Positions 34,070 to 41,955 of a stretch of DNA of 64,000 nucleotides are shown one piece after another. The stretch spans positions 639,561-703,560 of the forward strand of contig NZ_KQ033878.1 of NCBI RefSeq assembly GCF_000967245.1, read 5' to 3'. The stretch comes from Bombilactobacillus mellis (GTDB taxonomy: Bacteria; Bacillota; Bacilli; Lactobacillales; Lactobacillaceae). The translations under genes were made by a program, and so were the position numbers. Every line of letters starts with the position of its first letter. Positions within the stretch are counted from its first letter, which is position 1. Below the pieces are notes generated by a model. That model was not told where the DNA came from and ran no database searches. It worked only from the letters and a program-made list of their open reading frames with translations.

Positions 34070-35713
34070 ATGAAGTTGAAAAAGTTGTTCGTCGCTAATG
34101 TTTTGGCATTATTCAGTACCGTTATTTTAGTAGGGTGTGGCTCCACTTCTTCACAAAAGTCGGCTCCTAAAGGGACAGTGCGGATTTCTTCCAAGGACAT
34201 CATTTCAACCATGGATCCTTCCTTGAATACTGATGTAATCGGTGCCCAAAATCTTAATAATACTATGGAAGGTCTTTATCGTTTTAAGGGAAAAAATATT
34301 AAACCGGCACTAGCTACCAATTTGGCTAAACCTACTAATAATGGTTTAACTTATACTTTTAAATTGCGCCCCAATGCCAAGTGGAGTAATGGTGATCCGA
34401 TTACCGCTTCTGATTTTGTCTACTCGTGGCGCAGAACTGTTGATCCGAAAACAAAATCTACCTATTCCTATATCTTTGAAGGGATTACGAATGCTAAAGA
34501 CATCAGTGCTGGAAAAAAGCCGGTTAATTCCTTAGGTATTAAAGCTTTAAATAAACATACTTTACAAGTTGATCTTGAAAAGCCGGTACCATACTTTAAT
34601 ACCCTTTTGACTTCTCCAACCTTTTTCCCGCAAAACAAAAAGGTTATTACTAAATGGGGCAAGAAATATGGTACTAATTCGCAAACTTTAGTTTCTAATG
34701 GACCTTTCAAATTAGTAAAATGGAATAGTCCTGATAATAGTTGGACCGAAGTTAAAAATGATAAGTATTGGGACGCTAAAGATGTTAAAGTTCAAAAGCT
34801 GCAATATCAAGTAGTTAAAGATGCTTCTACTGCACTTAATCTTTATCAATCCAATAAGCTGGATCGTGTCTTATTAACCGGTGATAGTGCTAAACAAATG
34901 AAAAACGCCAAAGATTACAAAATACAAAAAGAAAGTACTACTTTTTATGTTGCTCCTAATATTAAAAAAGTCGCTCTCTTTAATAATACTAAAATTCGCC
35001 AAGCCCTCTCGATGTCAGTTAACCGCCAACAACTAACTAAAAAAGTTTTAGGCGATGGCAAAGTTGCCTCACTTTCAACTTTTCCGGCCAAAATGACTTT
35101 CAATCCGGAAACTAAAGTTGATTTTGCTAAGGAAACTCAGGCATCCGCAGTTGCTACAAACGCCTATAATCCAACTAAGGCTAAACAACTGTGGCAAGAA
35201 GGTCTTAGTGAGACAAACAATAAGGGCAAGAAATTCAGTTTTACTTTATTAGGTGATGATAGTGATGTTGCTAAAAAACAAGCTGAATTTCTCCAAAATC
35301 AATTTGAAAAATTACCGGGACTGAAGATTAATGTAACAAATGTGCCGTTCAAAAGCCGGCTTGCTCGCGCTAAAAGTGGTGATTTCGACCTATTAGTAAC
35401 AGGCTGGAGTGCTGATTTCCCTGACCCGATTACTTTTTTGACACTCTTTAATACTGATTCCAGTAATAATGACGGTAAATGGTCCAATACCGAATATGAT
35501 AATTTAGTTAATAAGAGTTTAAACGAAGACGCTAATAACCCGATGGCTCGCTGGCAAGATATGAAGGCTGCACAAAATCTGTCCAATCGTGAAGTCCCAG
35601 CTATTCCACTATATCAAAATGGTGAGGCGTGGCTAACAAAATCCCGTGTGAAAAATTTAGATTACGGACCGACTGGTGCTTACAATATGATATCTTTGCG
35701 TCTTAAAGATTAA
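34070..35713 (+). CDS. oppA: Oligopeptide ABC transporter substrate-binding lipoprotein OppA (second copy)
   Basis: The protein of about 547 residues is collinear with the first OppA. The lipoprotein signal ends L-V-G-C, followed by 'GLYRFKGKNIKPALATNLAKPTNNGLTYTFKLRPNAKWSNGDPITASDFVYSWRRTVDPKTKSTYSYIFEGITNA' and 'VTGWSADFPDPITFLTLFNTD'. It presumably delivers a different peptide set to the same OppBCDF. The start chosen is ATG 34070, nine bases after AAGGAA; a GTG nine bases upstream overlaps the ribosome site. It has its own promoter and terminator. Confidence 0.93.
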   Translation: MKLKKLFVANVLALFSTVILVGCGSTSSQKSAPKGTVRISSKDIISTMDPSLNTDVIGAQNLNNTMEGLYRFKGKNIKPALATNLAKPTNNGLTYTFKLRPNAKWSNGDPITASDFVYSWRRTVDPKTKSTYSYIFEGITNAKDISAGKKPVNSLGIKALNKHTLQVDLEKPVPYFNTLLTSPTFFPQNKKVITKWGKKYGTNSQTLVSNGPFKLVKWNSPDNSWTEVKNDKYWDAKDVKVQKLQYQVVKDASTALNLYQSNKLDRVLLTGDSAKQMKNAKDYKIQKESTTFYVAPNIKKVALFNNTKIRQALSMSVNRQQLTKKVLGDGKVASLSTFPAKMTFNPETKVDFAKETQASAVATNAYNPTKAKQLWQEGLSETNNKGKKFSFTLLGDDSDVAKKQAEFLQNQFEKLPGLKINVTNVPFKSRLARAKSGDFDLLVTGWSADFPDPITFLTLFNTDSSNNDGKWSNTEYDNLVNKSLNEDANNPMARWQDMKAAQNLSNREVPAIPLYQNGEAWLTKSRVKNLDYGPTGAYNMISLRLKD

Positions 35714-35749
35714 CTGTTAATCACTTTTATAGCAGGGCTAAATTTCCTT

Positions 35750-35782
35750 GGATCATAGCTTTTTAGTTATGATCCTTTTTTA
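35750..35782 (+). terminator. Intrinsic terminator after the second oppA
   Basis: Stem GGATCATA/TATGATCC (35750-35757 with 35768-35775) followed by six T residues. Confidence 0.9.
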
Positions 35783-35843
35783 TTTGCAGAATAGTTGTGA
35801 ATGAACTATACATATAATTAGATCCACAAAGGAGTTGAACATT

Positions 35844-36599
35844 TTGGATTCATTAACAATTAAAATTTTACAAAAAAAGATCCCTACTTCTGCTACCATT
35901 ATCCCCAAAGAGCTCAGGCAAAAATATCAACCACAAGGTTTTACTAACAACACCTCCCAAATAAAAGTCTTATTTGTGACAGGAGAGCCGCGTAAGTACA
36001 GTTTAACTTATGATTTGATTTATACTGCAATGAAGTTTTTCGAACAAAATCATTGTGCAGTCGCATTAAGAGATTTATATAATATCGGGTTTGACCCTGT
36101 TTTGCGAGCGGAAGAATTTTATTATGTTAAAGATGGTTTAGGGCATCGACCGCATTATTTAGCCCAGGAACAAGCACTGATCAAACAGGCAGATATTCTC
36201 ATCTTTGCTTATCCTAACTGGCATGATGCTCCAGTAGCGATTGTCAAAGGCTATATCGAAAAAGTTTTTGCTAAAAACTTTGCTTATAAAGATACGGAGA
36301 AAGGACCGGTTGGTTTATTAACAGGCAAACAATTATACACAATTATGAATTGTGGCTACTTAGGTGGTGGTCAAGGTTATATTGGCGATGGAATTGGACA
36401 AAATGATGCTTTATGGGATAAATATATGCAAGCATTTAAAGTATTTGATGATGATACCGCCCAGTTTTGGGGAATGCGCAACGCTGGTCGTTTTGTCAAT
36501 GATCAAAATCCCAGCAATTTTGGGCCTAACTATGCCGCTAAGTTAAAACAGATTCGTCATGTCCTCTGTGAGCATTTACAACGTGACTTGCTCAATTAG
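35844..36599 (+). CDS. Flavodoxin-fold NAD(P)H:quinone oxidoreductase
   Basis: The protein of about 251 residues belongs to the Flavodoxin_2 (PF02525) group: after a 30-residue N-terminal extension it has 'IKVLFVTGEPRKYSLTYDLIYTAMKFFEQNHCAVALRDLYNIGFDPVL', 'ALIKQADILIFAYPNWHDAPVAIVKGYIEKVF' and 'KQLYTIMNCGYLGGGQGYIGDGIG'. Members reduce quinones or other electrophiles with FMN/FAD and NAD(P)H. The start is TTG at 35844, nine bases after AAAGGAG; an in-frame TTG at 35835 overlaps that site. Its last eight bases overlap the convergent nuclease gene. Confidence 0.82.
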   Translation: MDSLTIKILQKKIPTSATIIPKELRQKYQPQGFTNNTSQIKVLFVTGEPRKYSLTYDLIYTAMKFFEQNHCAVALRDLYNIGFDPVLRAEEFYYVKDGLGHRPHYLAQEQALIKQADILIFAYPNWHDAPVAIVKGYIEKVFAKNFAYKDTEKGPVGLLTGKQLYTIMNCGYLGGGQGYIGDGIGQNDALWDKYMQAFKVFDDDTAQFWGMRNAGRFVNDQNPSNFGPNYAAKLKQIRHVLCEHLQRDLLN

Positions 36600-37533
36600 C
36601 CAACATTTTCCCAGTTTGATAACTGATTTTGACTCCCGGTTGAGTATTAAAAGTCCAGACATTAATTTGTAAAGCCTGCGGATCATGCACCGACTGGGCT
36701 AAAACATGTACCCCTCGAGGAACCAATTCCGTTCCCGCATATACTGGAATAGCTTGATAGAAAATTACTTCTTGCGGATGAGTTTTTAAAAAATTGCGCA
36801 CCCTGGTTTCAGAATAGGCCATTCCCCCCGGATCACTTTGATTATTAGTACCTACATTTTGTGCGCGGGTTCCCAGCACCACATTATTAGTTGCCATGGT
36901 TCCACCTAAAGACCACGCTAATAAATGGCTTTTATTATACAAATAACCATGATAATTTGCTAATTGCACTAACCGATTATTAGATTGACTCCCAAACCAG
37001 CGCTGTTGTTCACTATTATATTGTCCATCGGCATATTCTCCCGAAACGTGGGTAGCAGAAGGAAAAGGCGGACGTTCCATGACCCGACTGGAATGTTTTA
37101 CTACATCACGATAACGCACAAAACTAGTAACTGCCTGTGTTCGCCCTAAATAGTCTAAATTGTTATATAAAGTATCCTGTTGATTACTGTGCTGCTTTAA
37201 ATAAACTTGTAAATTATTTCCAGCGCGCATTATCCGGAGCCTTTTTTGGGCCTGAGCGGAAAATTCAGGTTGATTATTATTAATAATGGCATAATTTTGG
37301 GGATATTTATGCTGATCGAATGATAAATTAATTAATTCCTGATTATTGCTACTATTGATTTTTACTTTATTACTCTGAAATAAGGAAATAGGATTAAAAC
37401 CCTGCTTATTGTTTAAAACAGCATTTAATTGGCCTGATTTACCGCTACCAGCAATTAATAAAATAATAATTACTAATAACCAAAGCCAAGATGAATTGGT
37501 TGCTTGTGAATTACGGGATTTTTTTTTCGCCAT
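36592..37533 (-). CDS. Membrane-anchored DNA/RNA non-specific endonuclease (EndA/competence nuclease type)
   Basis: The ATG at 37533 gives 313 residues, seven bases after GAGGAG. A lysine/arginine-rich start is followed by one membrane anchor ('SSWLWLLVIIILLIAGSG', about 14-31), so the rest is extracellular. The nuclease core is 'NKSHLLAWSLGGTMATNNVVLGTRAQNVGTNNQSDPGGMAYSETRVRNFL', matching the EndA-type DRGH-like catalytic region, with the usual Asp-Arg-Gly-His replaced by N-K-S-H. It may degrade or process external DNA. A terminator hairpin lies in its 5' leader (see findings). Confidence 0.85.
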   Translation of the reverse strand: MAKKKSRNSQATNSSWLWLLVIIILLIAGSGKSGQLNAVLNNKQGFNPISLFQSNKVKINSSNNQELINLSFDQHKYPQNYAIINNNQPEFSAQAQKRLRIMRAGNNLQVYLKQHSNQQDTLYNNLDYLGRTQAVTSFVRYRDVVKHSSRVMERPPFPSATHVSGEYADGQYNSEQQRWFGSQSNNRLVQLANYHGYLYNKSHLLAWSLGGTMATNNVVLGTRAQNVGTNNQSDPGGMAYSETRVRNFLKTHPQEVIFYQAIPVYAGTELVPRGVHVLAQSVHDPQALQINVWTFNTQPGVKISYQTGKMLAN

Positions 37534-37567
37534 GGGTTTTCTCCTCAAAAAACATTTCTCATTAAAA

Positions 37568-37605
37568 TAAAAGGGGTAGGACAAAATTGTCACAACCCTT
37601 TTTTA
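37568..37605 (-). terminator. Terminator between the nitroreductase and nuclease genes
   Basis: Minus-strand stem AAAAGGG/CCCTTTT with an inner GACAA/TTGTC pairing and a T-rich 3' side (ending ATTTTAAT), centred near 37586. It is nearly symmetrical and could act on both strands. It lies 35 bases before the nuclease start and downstream of a candidate promoter at 37688-37717. Confidence 0.7.
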
Positions 37606-37687
37606 AATTACCCTATTCTTAATTTAATTATCATTATACATTTTATCACCATTTTTGATGATAAATATACCTGATTCTAAAATTATT

Positions 37688-37717
37688 AGTATAATCACCA
37701 TTAGTGATCATCTTCAA
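37688..37717 (-). promoter_or_regulatory. Candidate promoter for the nuclease gene
   Basis: Minus-strand TTGAAG (37712-37717), 18 bases, TATACT (37688-37693), just downstream of the nitroreductase stop. A TTATCA/TGATAA inverted repeat lies about 40 bases further on. The route to the nuclease passes through the terminator at 37568-37605. Confidence 0.5.
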
Positions 37718-37738
37718 GCTGTCAGCAGCAATTCGCCC

Positions 37739-38485
37739 TTATTTTAAACATAAGCCTTGTTGATGCAATACCTTGCCGATTTGGTCGCGTTTAGCAGTAC
37801 TTTGACTCAATTTAGTAGCTATTTGGTGGGTAAAAGTATCAATGCGCCGATTGGCATCACGTAAATCATAATAAGTATGCACAACTTGATCATAATCTTT
37901 TAAGTCATCTAAATGATAATGATAATCATAGCTATTTTCAAAAGTCCGAAATTGTAGCGGTAAACGTGGTTTTAACTGCGGCTCTTGATTAGGAATACCT
38001 ACTTGTAAACCCAGTAAAGGAAAAGTTAACTGAGGTAACTTTAAAAGCTCAATCATTTTTTGAGCATCGTTTTGAACACTGCCTAAAAACACACAGCCTA
38101 AGCCCATACTTTCTGCGGCGGTAGTTACATTTTGAATTGCTAAAACTGTATCCTCTACTGCTTGTAAGAAGAGATCTGTATTATGAAGAACTCCATCATC
38201 CAAACCTTTTTCTTGGCGGATTTGCTGATTGCGATAAAGATCAGCGACAAAAATAAATAAGTCCCCATTGGCTCCCACATAATTTTGAGCCGTTATCTCC
38301 CGAATTTGAGCGCGAATTTGGGGATCCGTCACATGAATAAATGAAGATTGCTGCCAAAAATTAGAAGTTGCTGTGTGTTGGGCTACCTCCATCAAAGTTT
38401 GCACTTGCTCTGCAGTTAATGTTTGCGCTTTAAATGCTCTGATCGTCCGTCGTTGTAATAAAAGTTGCAAAGTTGAATTCTCCAT
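37739..38485 (-). CDS. Nitroreductase-family NADPH-dependent flavin oxidoreductase
   Basis: The 248-residue protein has the NfrA-type nitroreductase pattern: 'LLQRRTIRAFKAQTLTAEQVQTLMEVAQHTATSNFWQQSSFIHV' (FMN-binding R-R-T-I-R), 'DTVLAIQNVTTAAESMGLGCVFLGSVQNDAQKMIELLKLP' and the C-terminal 'LPLQFRTFENSY'. It reduces FMN or nitro compounds with NADPH, probably in the cytosol. It is followed by the nuclease gene after 200 bases and lies 15 bases after the SRAP gene on the same strand, so those two may be co-transcribed. Confidence 0.87.
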   Translation of the reverse strand: MENSTLQLLLQRRTIRAFKAQTLTAEQVQTLMEVAQHTATSNFWQQSSFIHVTDPQIRAQIREITAQNYVGANGDLFIFVADLYRNQQIRQEKGLDDGVLHNTDLFLQAVEDTVLAIQNVTTAAESMGLGCVFLGSVQNDAQKMIELLKLPQLTFPLLGLQVGIPNQEPQLKPRLPLQFRTFENSYDYHYHLDDLKDYDQVVHTYYDLRDANRRIDTFTHQIATKLSQSTAKRDQIGKVLHQQGLCLK

Positions 38486-38500
38486 AAATAAAAATCCCTT

Positions 38501-39076
38501 CTATGTTTTAGCCGCTTGTACAATTGCTGTTAAAAGCGGCTGGGTTTGCGTCAGTAATTGGCGCGCCTGTGTCATATTGGTCAGCCAAGGAATAATTTGC
38601 TTTTTCTGCAATAATAAGGGCATTCGATTATGCACAGAGGCTACCGTCTGATTGGGAGCAGTAGTAATAATAATACCATGCGGTTGTTTTTGGAAATAAT
38701 CATAAAAACCGGCAATATATAATGGTTGGGCCTTAGTTGAATAATTAAACCAAAATTTTTCCTTGTTTTGATTCCATTCAAAAAATCCAGTAGTAGGATA
38801 TACTGCTCTGTAAAATTTAAAAGGACGGGCAAAGAGTGTTTTTTGCTCTAAAGTTTCCGCACGCGCATTAATAATCTTTTGGCCCTTTTTAAATCCGGGA
38901 AAGCCCCAATTCATTGTTGTAACTTTAATTTTTTGCTTTTGAGTAATGACCACAGCCGTTAAATCATTAGGAAAAATCTCTCCTGTAGCCGGCTTTTGAC
39001 CACTTTGACAGGCTAACTGATAAATTTTTTGAATTTCCGAATTAGCTTCCGGTTCAAACATAAAACGACCACACAT
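38501..39076 (-). CDS. SRAP (YedK/HMCES) abasic-site DNA-protein crosslink protein
   Basis: The protein has about 191 residues. After removal of Met1, the catalytic Cys2 in M-C-G-R-F would be exposed. Other family motifs are 'MNWGFPGF', 'NARAETL', 'YRAVYPTTGFFEWNQ' and 'NRMPLLL'. The family covalently caps abasic sites in single-stranded DNA and reverses crosslinks. The start must be ATG 39076, five bases after AGGTGG; the upstream in-frame GTG overlaps that site and would bury the catalytic Cys. Confidence 0.92.
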   Translation of the reverse strand: MCGRFMFEPEANSEIQKIYQLACQSGQKPATGEIFPNDLTAVVITQKQKIKVTTMNWGFPGFKKGQKIINARAETLEQKTLFARPFKFYRAVYPTTGFFEWNQNKEKFWFNYSTKAQPLYIAGFYDYFQKQPHGIIITTAPNQTVASVHNRMPLLLQKKQIIPWLTNMTQARQLLTQTQPLLTAIVQAAKT

Positions 39077-39246
39077 TATATCCACCTACTTTATCATTAA
39101 TCATACTACAACCACAAGCAAATTATTATTTCTCTGCTTTGACTCAAAGTCATTTTTTGAGGGCCAATATAGCTGGCGCTTTTTTTATCTACAATTTTGT
39201 GTACAATAAGACTGATAAGATTAAAAAAGAGATGGAGGGATTTATC

Positions 39247-39984
39247 ATGCAAGGAGCAAATGGAAACTACTTCAGATGGTTGTACCATCAATTAAAAGGC
39301 TGGCCGCAACAAAATTATTACTTATTTTGGTTTTCTCTCGGTTGTCAAGTCATGACCTTAGTTGATCACCCCATTACTCCAGTAGCTGTTATCACTTTTA
39401 TTGGTACTACGCTCGGAGTGCTTTGTGTTTTAGCTATTAATGCGACTAAAGCTGTCAATGGTTGGCTCGGACTACTTAGCGCTGCTTGTTTTATTTATGT
39501 CGGTTTTGCGGCTAAAAACTATTTATCAATGTTTGAACAAGTGGCTTATGTTTTGACTTTGGATATCCCCATTTTAATTAGTATCCGTACATGGAATGAT
39601 GATACCAAAAATCATTTAAAGAAGTTCAAGACTAAGGAATGGACAATTTCTATTCTCTTTACTCTCATTGTTTGGGCTTTAAGTTCCTATCTGATTGGAC
39701 GTTTAACCAATGATCCCCGTCCAATTTATGATGGAATGGCCTTTTCCATTAGTTTAACCGGCGGAATTGTTTGCTTTTTACGTTACAATAATCAGTACTT
39801 TTGGTGGCTTACTTCCGGCATTGCCCAACTTATTTTATGGGCTATTACCTTCAGCCAAGGAGATGCCAGTTTAGGTATGGCCATTAATTCCAGTGTCTAT
39901 GTGATTAATGATATTTTGGCCTTTACCGTCAGTCCTTGGTTTAATGCGGGACGGCGGCGTTTAGGTTTAAAAGAAATTAAGTAA
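39247..39984 (+). CDS. pnuC: Nicotinamide riboside transporter PnuC
   Basis: The protein of about 245 residues has seven to eight membrane helices and the PnuC pattern 'VITFIGTTLGVLCVLAINATKAVNGWLGLLSAACFIYVGFAAKNYLSMFEQVAYVLTLDIPILISIRTWND' and 'AFSISLTGGIVCFLRYNNQYFWWLTSG'. PnuC facilitates nicotinamide riboside entry, trapped by phosphorylation, for NAD synthesis. The ATG at 39247 lies six bases after GGAGGG; an earlier ATG at 39232 overlaps that site. A short GCCA/TGGC hairpin followed by seven T's lies upstream at 39170-39190. Confidence 0.9.
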   Translation: MQGANGNYFRWLYHQLKGWPQQNYYLFWFSLGCQVMTLVDHPITPVAVITFIGTTLGVLCVLAINATKAVNGWLGLLSAACFIYVGFAAKNYLSMFEQVAYVLTLDIPILISIRTWNDDTKNHLKKFKTKEWTISILFTLIVWALSSYLIGRLTNDPRPIYDGMAFSISLTGGIVCFLRYNNQYFWWLTSGIAQLILWAITFSQGDASLGMAINSSVYVINDILAFTVSPWFNAGRRRLGLKEIK

Positions 39985-40009
39985 AATTTCGCGCCATTAC
40001 TATCAACTT

Positions 40010-40051
40010 AAAAAACAGATCAGGAGCTTAAATACTTCTGATCTGTTTTTT
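40010..40051 (+). terminator. Strong bidirectional terminator after pnuC
   Basis: Perfect 14-bp stem AAAAAACAGATCAG/CTGATCTGTTTTTT (40010-40023 with 40038-40051) with T-runs for either strand. Confidence 0.95.
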
Positions 40052-40071
40052 CAAAATTTTTGAATTTTATA

Positions 40072-40104
40072 AAAAATAAAAAACCAGCTCTAAACTGATT
40101 TTTA
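40072..40104 (-). terminator. Terminator after the NlpC/P60 gene
   Basis: Minus-strand stem AAAATCAG/CTGGTTTT (eight positions, one T-G) with a seven-base loop and T residues, immediately after the hydrolase stop codon. Confidence 0.75.
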
Positions 40105-40115
40105 GGTAAATATCT

Positions 40116-40805
40116 TTAAATTACACGTACTCCAAAAGAAGGCATGAAGTAACCGGAAATAGTATGAACGCTAACTGTTTGACCCGGTTGCGGAGCATCA
40201 ATATATTGATTATTGCCAGCATACAAAGCCACATGATAAGTTGCTCCATGAGAACCCCAAAATACCAAGTCCCCTGGTTGTAAATCTTTGATAGCTACAC
40301 TATAACCTGCAGATTCTTGAGCAACAGTATAACCGCCAATCTCTTTACCTAAAGTTTGTTGAAATACATAGTGCATTAATCCAGAACAATCAAAGGCATT
40401 AGGTCCTTTAGCACCCCAAACATAAGGTTTGCCAATTTGGGCTTTAGCTGCATTAATTAAATTCTGGGCTTGTGTAGCAGTATCAACAACATCACTACCC
40501 TTAATCCAAGAACTGGCTGCCAAGTTATACCATACTTGACCTTTCGCGTCAGTGGCTACACCAACAACTGCCCAAGCAGTTTTGTCGGCCACATTTTGAC
40601 CAGTTGAAGCCGCATTATCATCTGGGCTGACCCGTAAAGCTATTTGATTGCCATTAGAATTAACTGTCACTGCTTGACCAACATTAGCAGCCTGGACTAC
40701 TTGAGGATTATTATTGGTGATATCAGTCTGATTAGCAACACCTAAAGCTGAAATACCGATTACACTAGCAGCAATTAAACTGACAATCCGTTTTTTAGAA
40801 ATCAT
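40116..40805 (-). CDS. Secreted NlpC/P60 peptidoglycan endopeptidase with SH3-like domain
   Basis: The ATG at 40805 gives about 229 residues. A signal peptide is cleaved near 'VVQAAN' (about residue 41). A bacterial SH3-like wall-binding region (about 45-105) carries 'LRVSPDDN' and 'WYNLAASSWIKGSDV', and an NlpC/P60 domain follows with Cys140 in 'AFDCSGLMHY' and His191 in 'ATYHVALYAG'. It cleaves D-Glu-diamino-acid bonds in cell-wall stem peptides. GGAGGAG lies upstream. A stable hairpin sits in its 5' untranslated region. Confidence 0.92.
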   Translation of the reverse strand: MISKKRIVSLIAASVIGISALGVANQTDITNNNPQVVQAANVGQAVTVNSNGNQIALRVSPDDNAASTGQNVADKTAWAVVGVATDAKGQVWYNLAASSWIKGSDVVDTATQAQNLINAAKAQIGKPYVWGAKGPNAFDCSGLMHYVFQQTLGKEIGGYTVAQESAGYSVAIKDLQPGDLVFWGSHGATYHVALYAGNNQYIDAPQPGQTVSVHTISGYFMPSFGVRVI

Positions 40806-40866
40806 ATATGAATTTTCTCCTCCATGCAATAAAAGCAAGTTTTAAATTTTAATTTTAAATTATTTA

Positions 40867-40888
40867 TTGTTTAACCTCGGCTAAACAA
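40867..40888 (-). promoter_or_regulatory. 5'-leader stem-loop of the NlpC/P60 gene
   Basis: Minus-strand TTGTTTAGC/GTTAAACAA stem (nine positions, one G-T) closed by a CGAG tetraloop, about 60 bases upstream of the start codon. It has no T-run, so it is not a terminator. It may stabilise the mRNA or bind a regulator. Confidence 0.45.
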
Positions 40889-40998
40889 CTTAACAGTAAA
40901 AACAATACTCTTTTTTTATTGCAGGAATGTTACAAACAGACAAACAAAGCATTACAATTAGTTGCGCAATTTTGTCATAAAAATCACTTTTTTTGCTT

Positions 40999-41553
40999 TC
41001 AAGGTTCAGATAAGTGCGTTATTAACTGATCTAATTGTTTTTGAGTAGCTAACCAATTATTATTGGTAATTACTGTCGCTTGACCTGTTAAGGCCAAGGG
41101 CAAATGTAAATCACGTTGAAATTCGGCACTGGTTATCCGCTGCTGTAAAATAAGCGGATCTAAAGTACGTTGCTGCAAGCGTTGGTATAATTCATCAGGA
41201 GCAACTGTAAGAAAAATAATTACCGTTTCTTGCGGATATTTTTGCAAATAAGTAGTTGCTCCGGCTGTATCTAAAACAATACTGACCCAATCATTTTGTC
41301 GCCAAGCTTGCTGGAGTCCTTCCACTGAAGAGCCATATAAATAATGTGCATATTGGACTTGTTCAAGATATAAATGCTGTTGAAAACTGGCGGGAGTTTC
41401 AAAATAATAATCCACTCCGTTAATTTCTCCCGGACGGCGGGGGCGCGTAGTATGGGTAATGATGGGGGCAATATTATATTTTTTTTGTAGATAGTGATTA
41501 ACTGTGGTTTTCCCAACACCGCTGGCCCCAGTAATAATTATTATTTTTTTCAA
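40999..41553 (-). CDS. Guanylate-kinase-like protein
   Basis: The 184-residue P-loop protein has Walker A 'GASGVGKTT' (9-17), the GMP-binding region 'THTTRPRRPGEINGVDYYFETPASFQQHLYLEQVQYAHYLYGSS' and 'IVLDTAGATTYLQKYP'. It resembles guanylate kinase but is divergent in the lid, and lactobacilli usually also carry a canonical gmk. It could be a paralogue with another nucleotide role. Start is TTG, eight bases after AGGAG. It is divergent to the DUF2187 gene. Confidence 0.75.
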   Translation of the reverse strand: MKKIIIITGASGVGKTTVNHYLQKKYNIAPIITHTTRPRRPGEINGVDYYFETPASFQQHLYLEQVQYAHYLYGSSVEGLQQAWRQNDWVSIVLDTAGATTYLQKYPQETVIIFLTVAPDELYQRLQQRTLDPLILQQRITSAEFQRDLHLPLALTGQATVITNNNWLATQKQLDQLITHLSEP

Positions 41554-41632
41554 AGAAAAGGCTCCTAAATAATTGTCAAATGAAAGATTATATTCTATTA
41601 TAATAGAAGTTTGCGCAAAGGAAGGTCAATAT

Positions 41633-41863
41633 ATGAAAATAGCTACTATTAACATTGGCGACAAACTTCAAGGTAAAGTCCAAGAAGATTTAGAACATCC
41701 CTTTACCGGAACAGTCGAAAAAATCTACAGTAATTCAGTTTTGTTAACAATTGATGATTATGATCCGCGTGACGAAGATAATGTAGCTGAACTTAATCAT
41801 AAGATAGTTGTTAAAGCACAGTCATTAAAAAAATTTAAAAAGAATGACTCCACTGCTAAATAA
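41633..41863 (+). CDS. DUF2187-family small protein
   Basis: A 76-residue protein: 'MKIATINIGDKLQGKVQEDLEHPFTGTVEKIYSNSVLLTIDDYDPRDEDNVAELNHKIVVKAQSLKKFKK'. The pattern of short beta-strands (G-D-K-L, F-T-G-T-V-E-K-I, S-V-L-L-T-I) fits the DUF2187/YkvS family of Firmicutes, of unknown function. The ATG at 41633 follows AAAGGAAGG, and a strong terminator follows the gene. Confidence 0.75.
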   Translation: MKIATINIGDKLQGKVQEDLEHPFTGTVEKIYSNSVLLTIDDYDPRDEDNVAELNHKIVVKAQSLKKFKKNDSTAK

Positions 41864-41887
41864 AGATTTTTCAAGATAAATAATTAC

Positions 41888-41920
41888 GGGGTTGAGGCTT
41901 TTTCAGGCCTCAACCCCTTT
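41888..41920 (+). terminator. Intrinsic terminator after the DUF2187 gene
   Basis: GC-rich stem GGGGTTGAGGC/GCCTCAACCCC (41888-41898 with 41907-41917) followed by TTTATATTT. Confidence 0.92.
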
Positions 41921-41955
41921 ATATTTGAAAAATTGCGTTATTTCTTCAAAATTAC

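Noticed and set aside
39165..39192. GCCA/TGGC hairpin plus T-run upstream of pnuC as an NAD+ or other riboswitch platform
   Set aside because: The stem is only four base pairs and no aptamer consensus is recognisable between it and a promoter. A terminator in the leader is possible, but a riboswitch cannot be supported.
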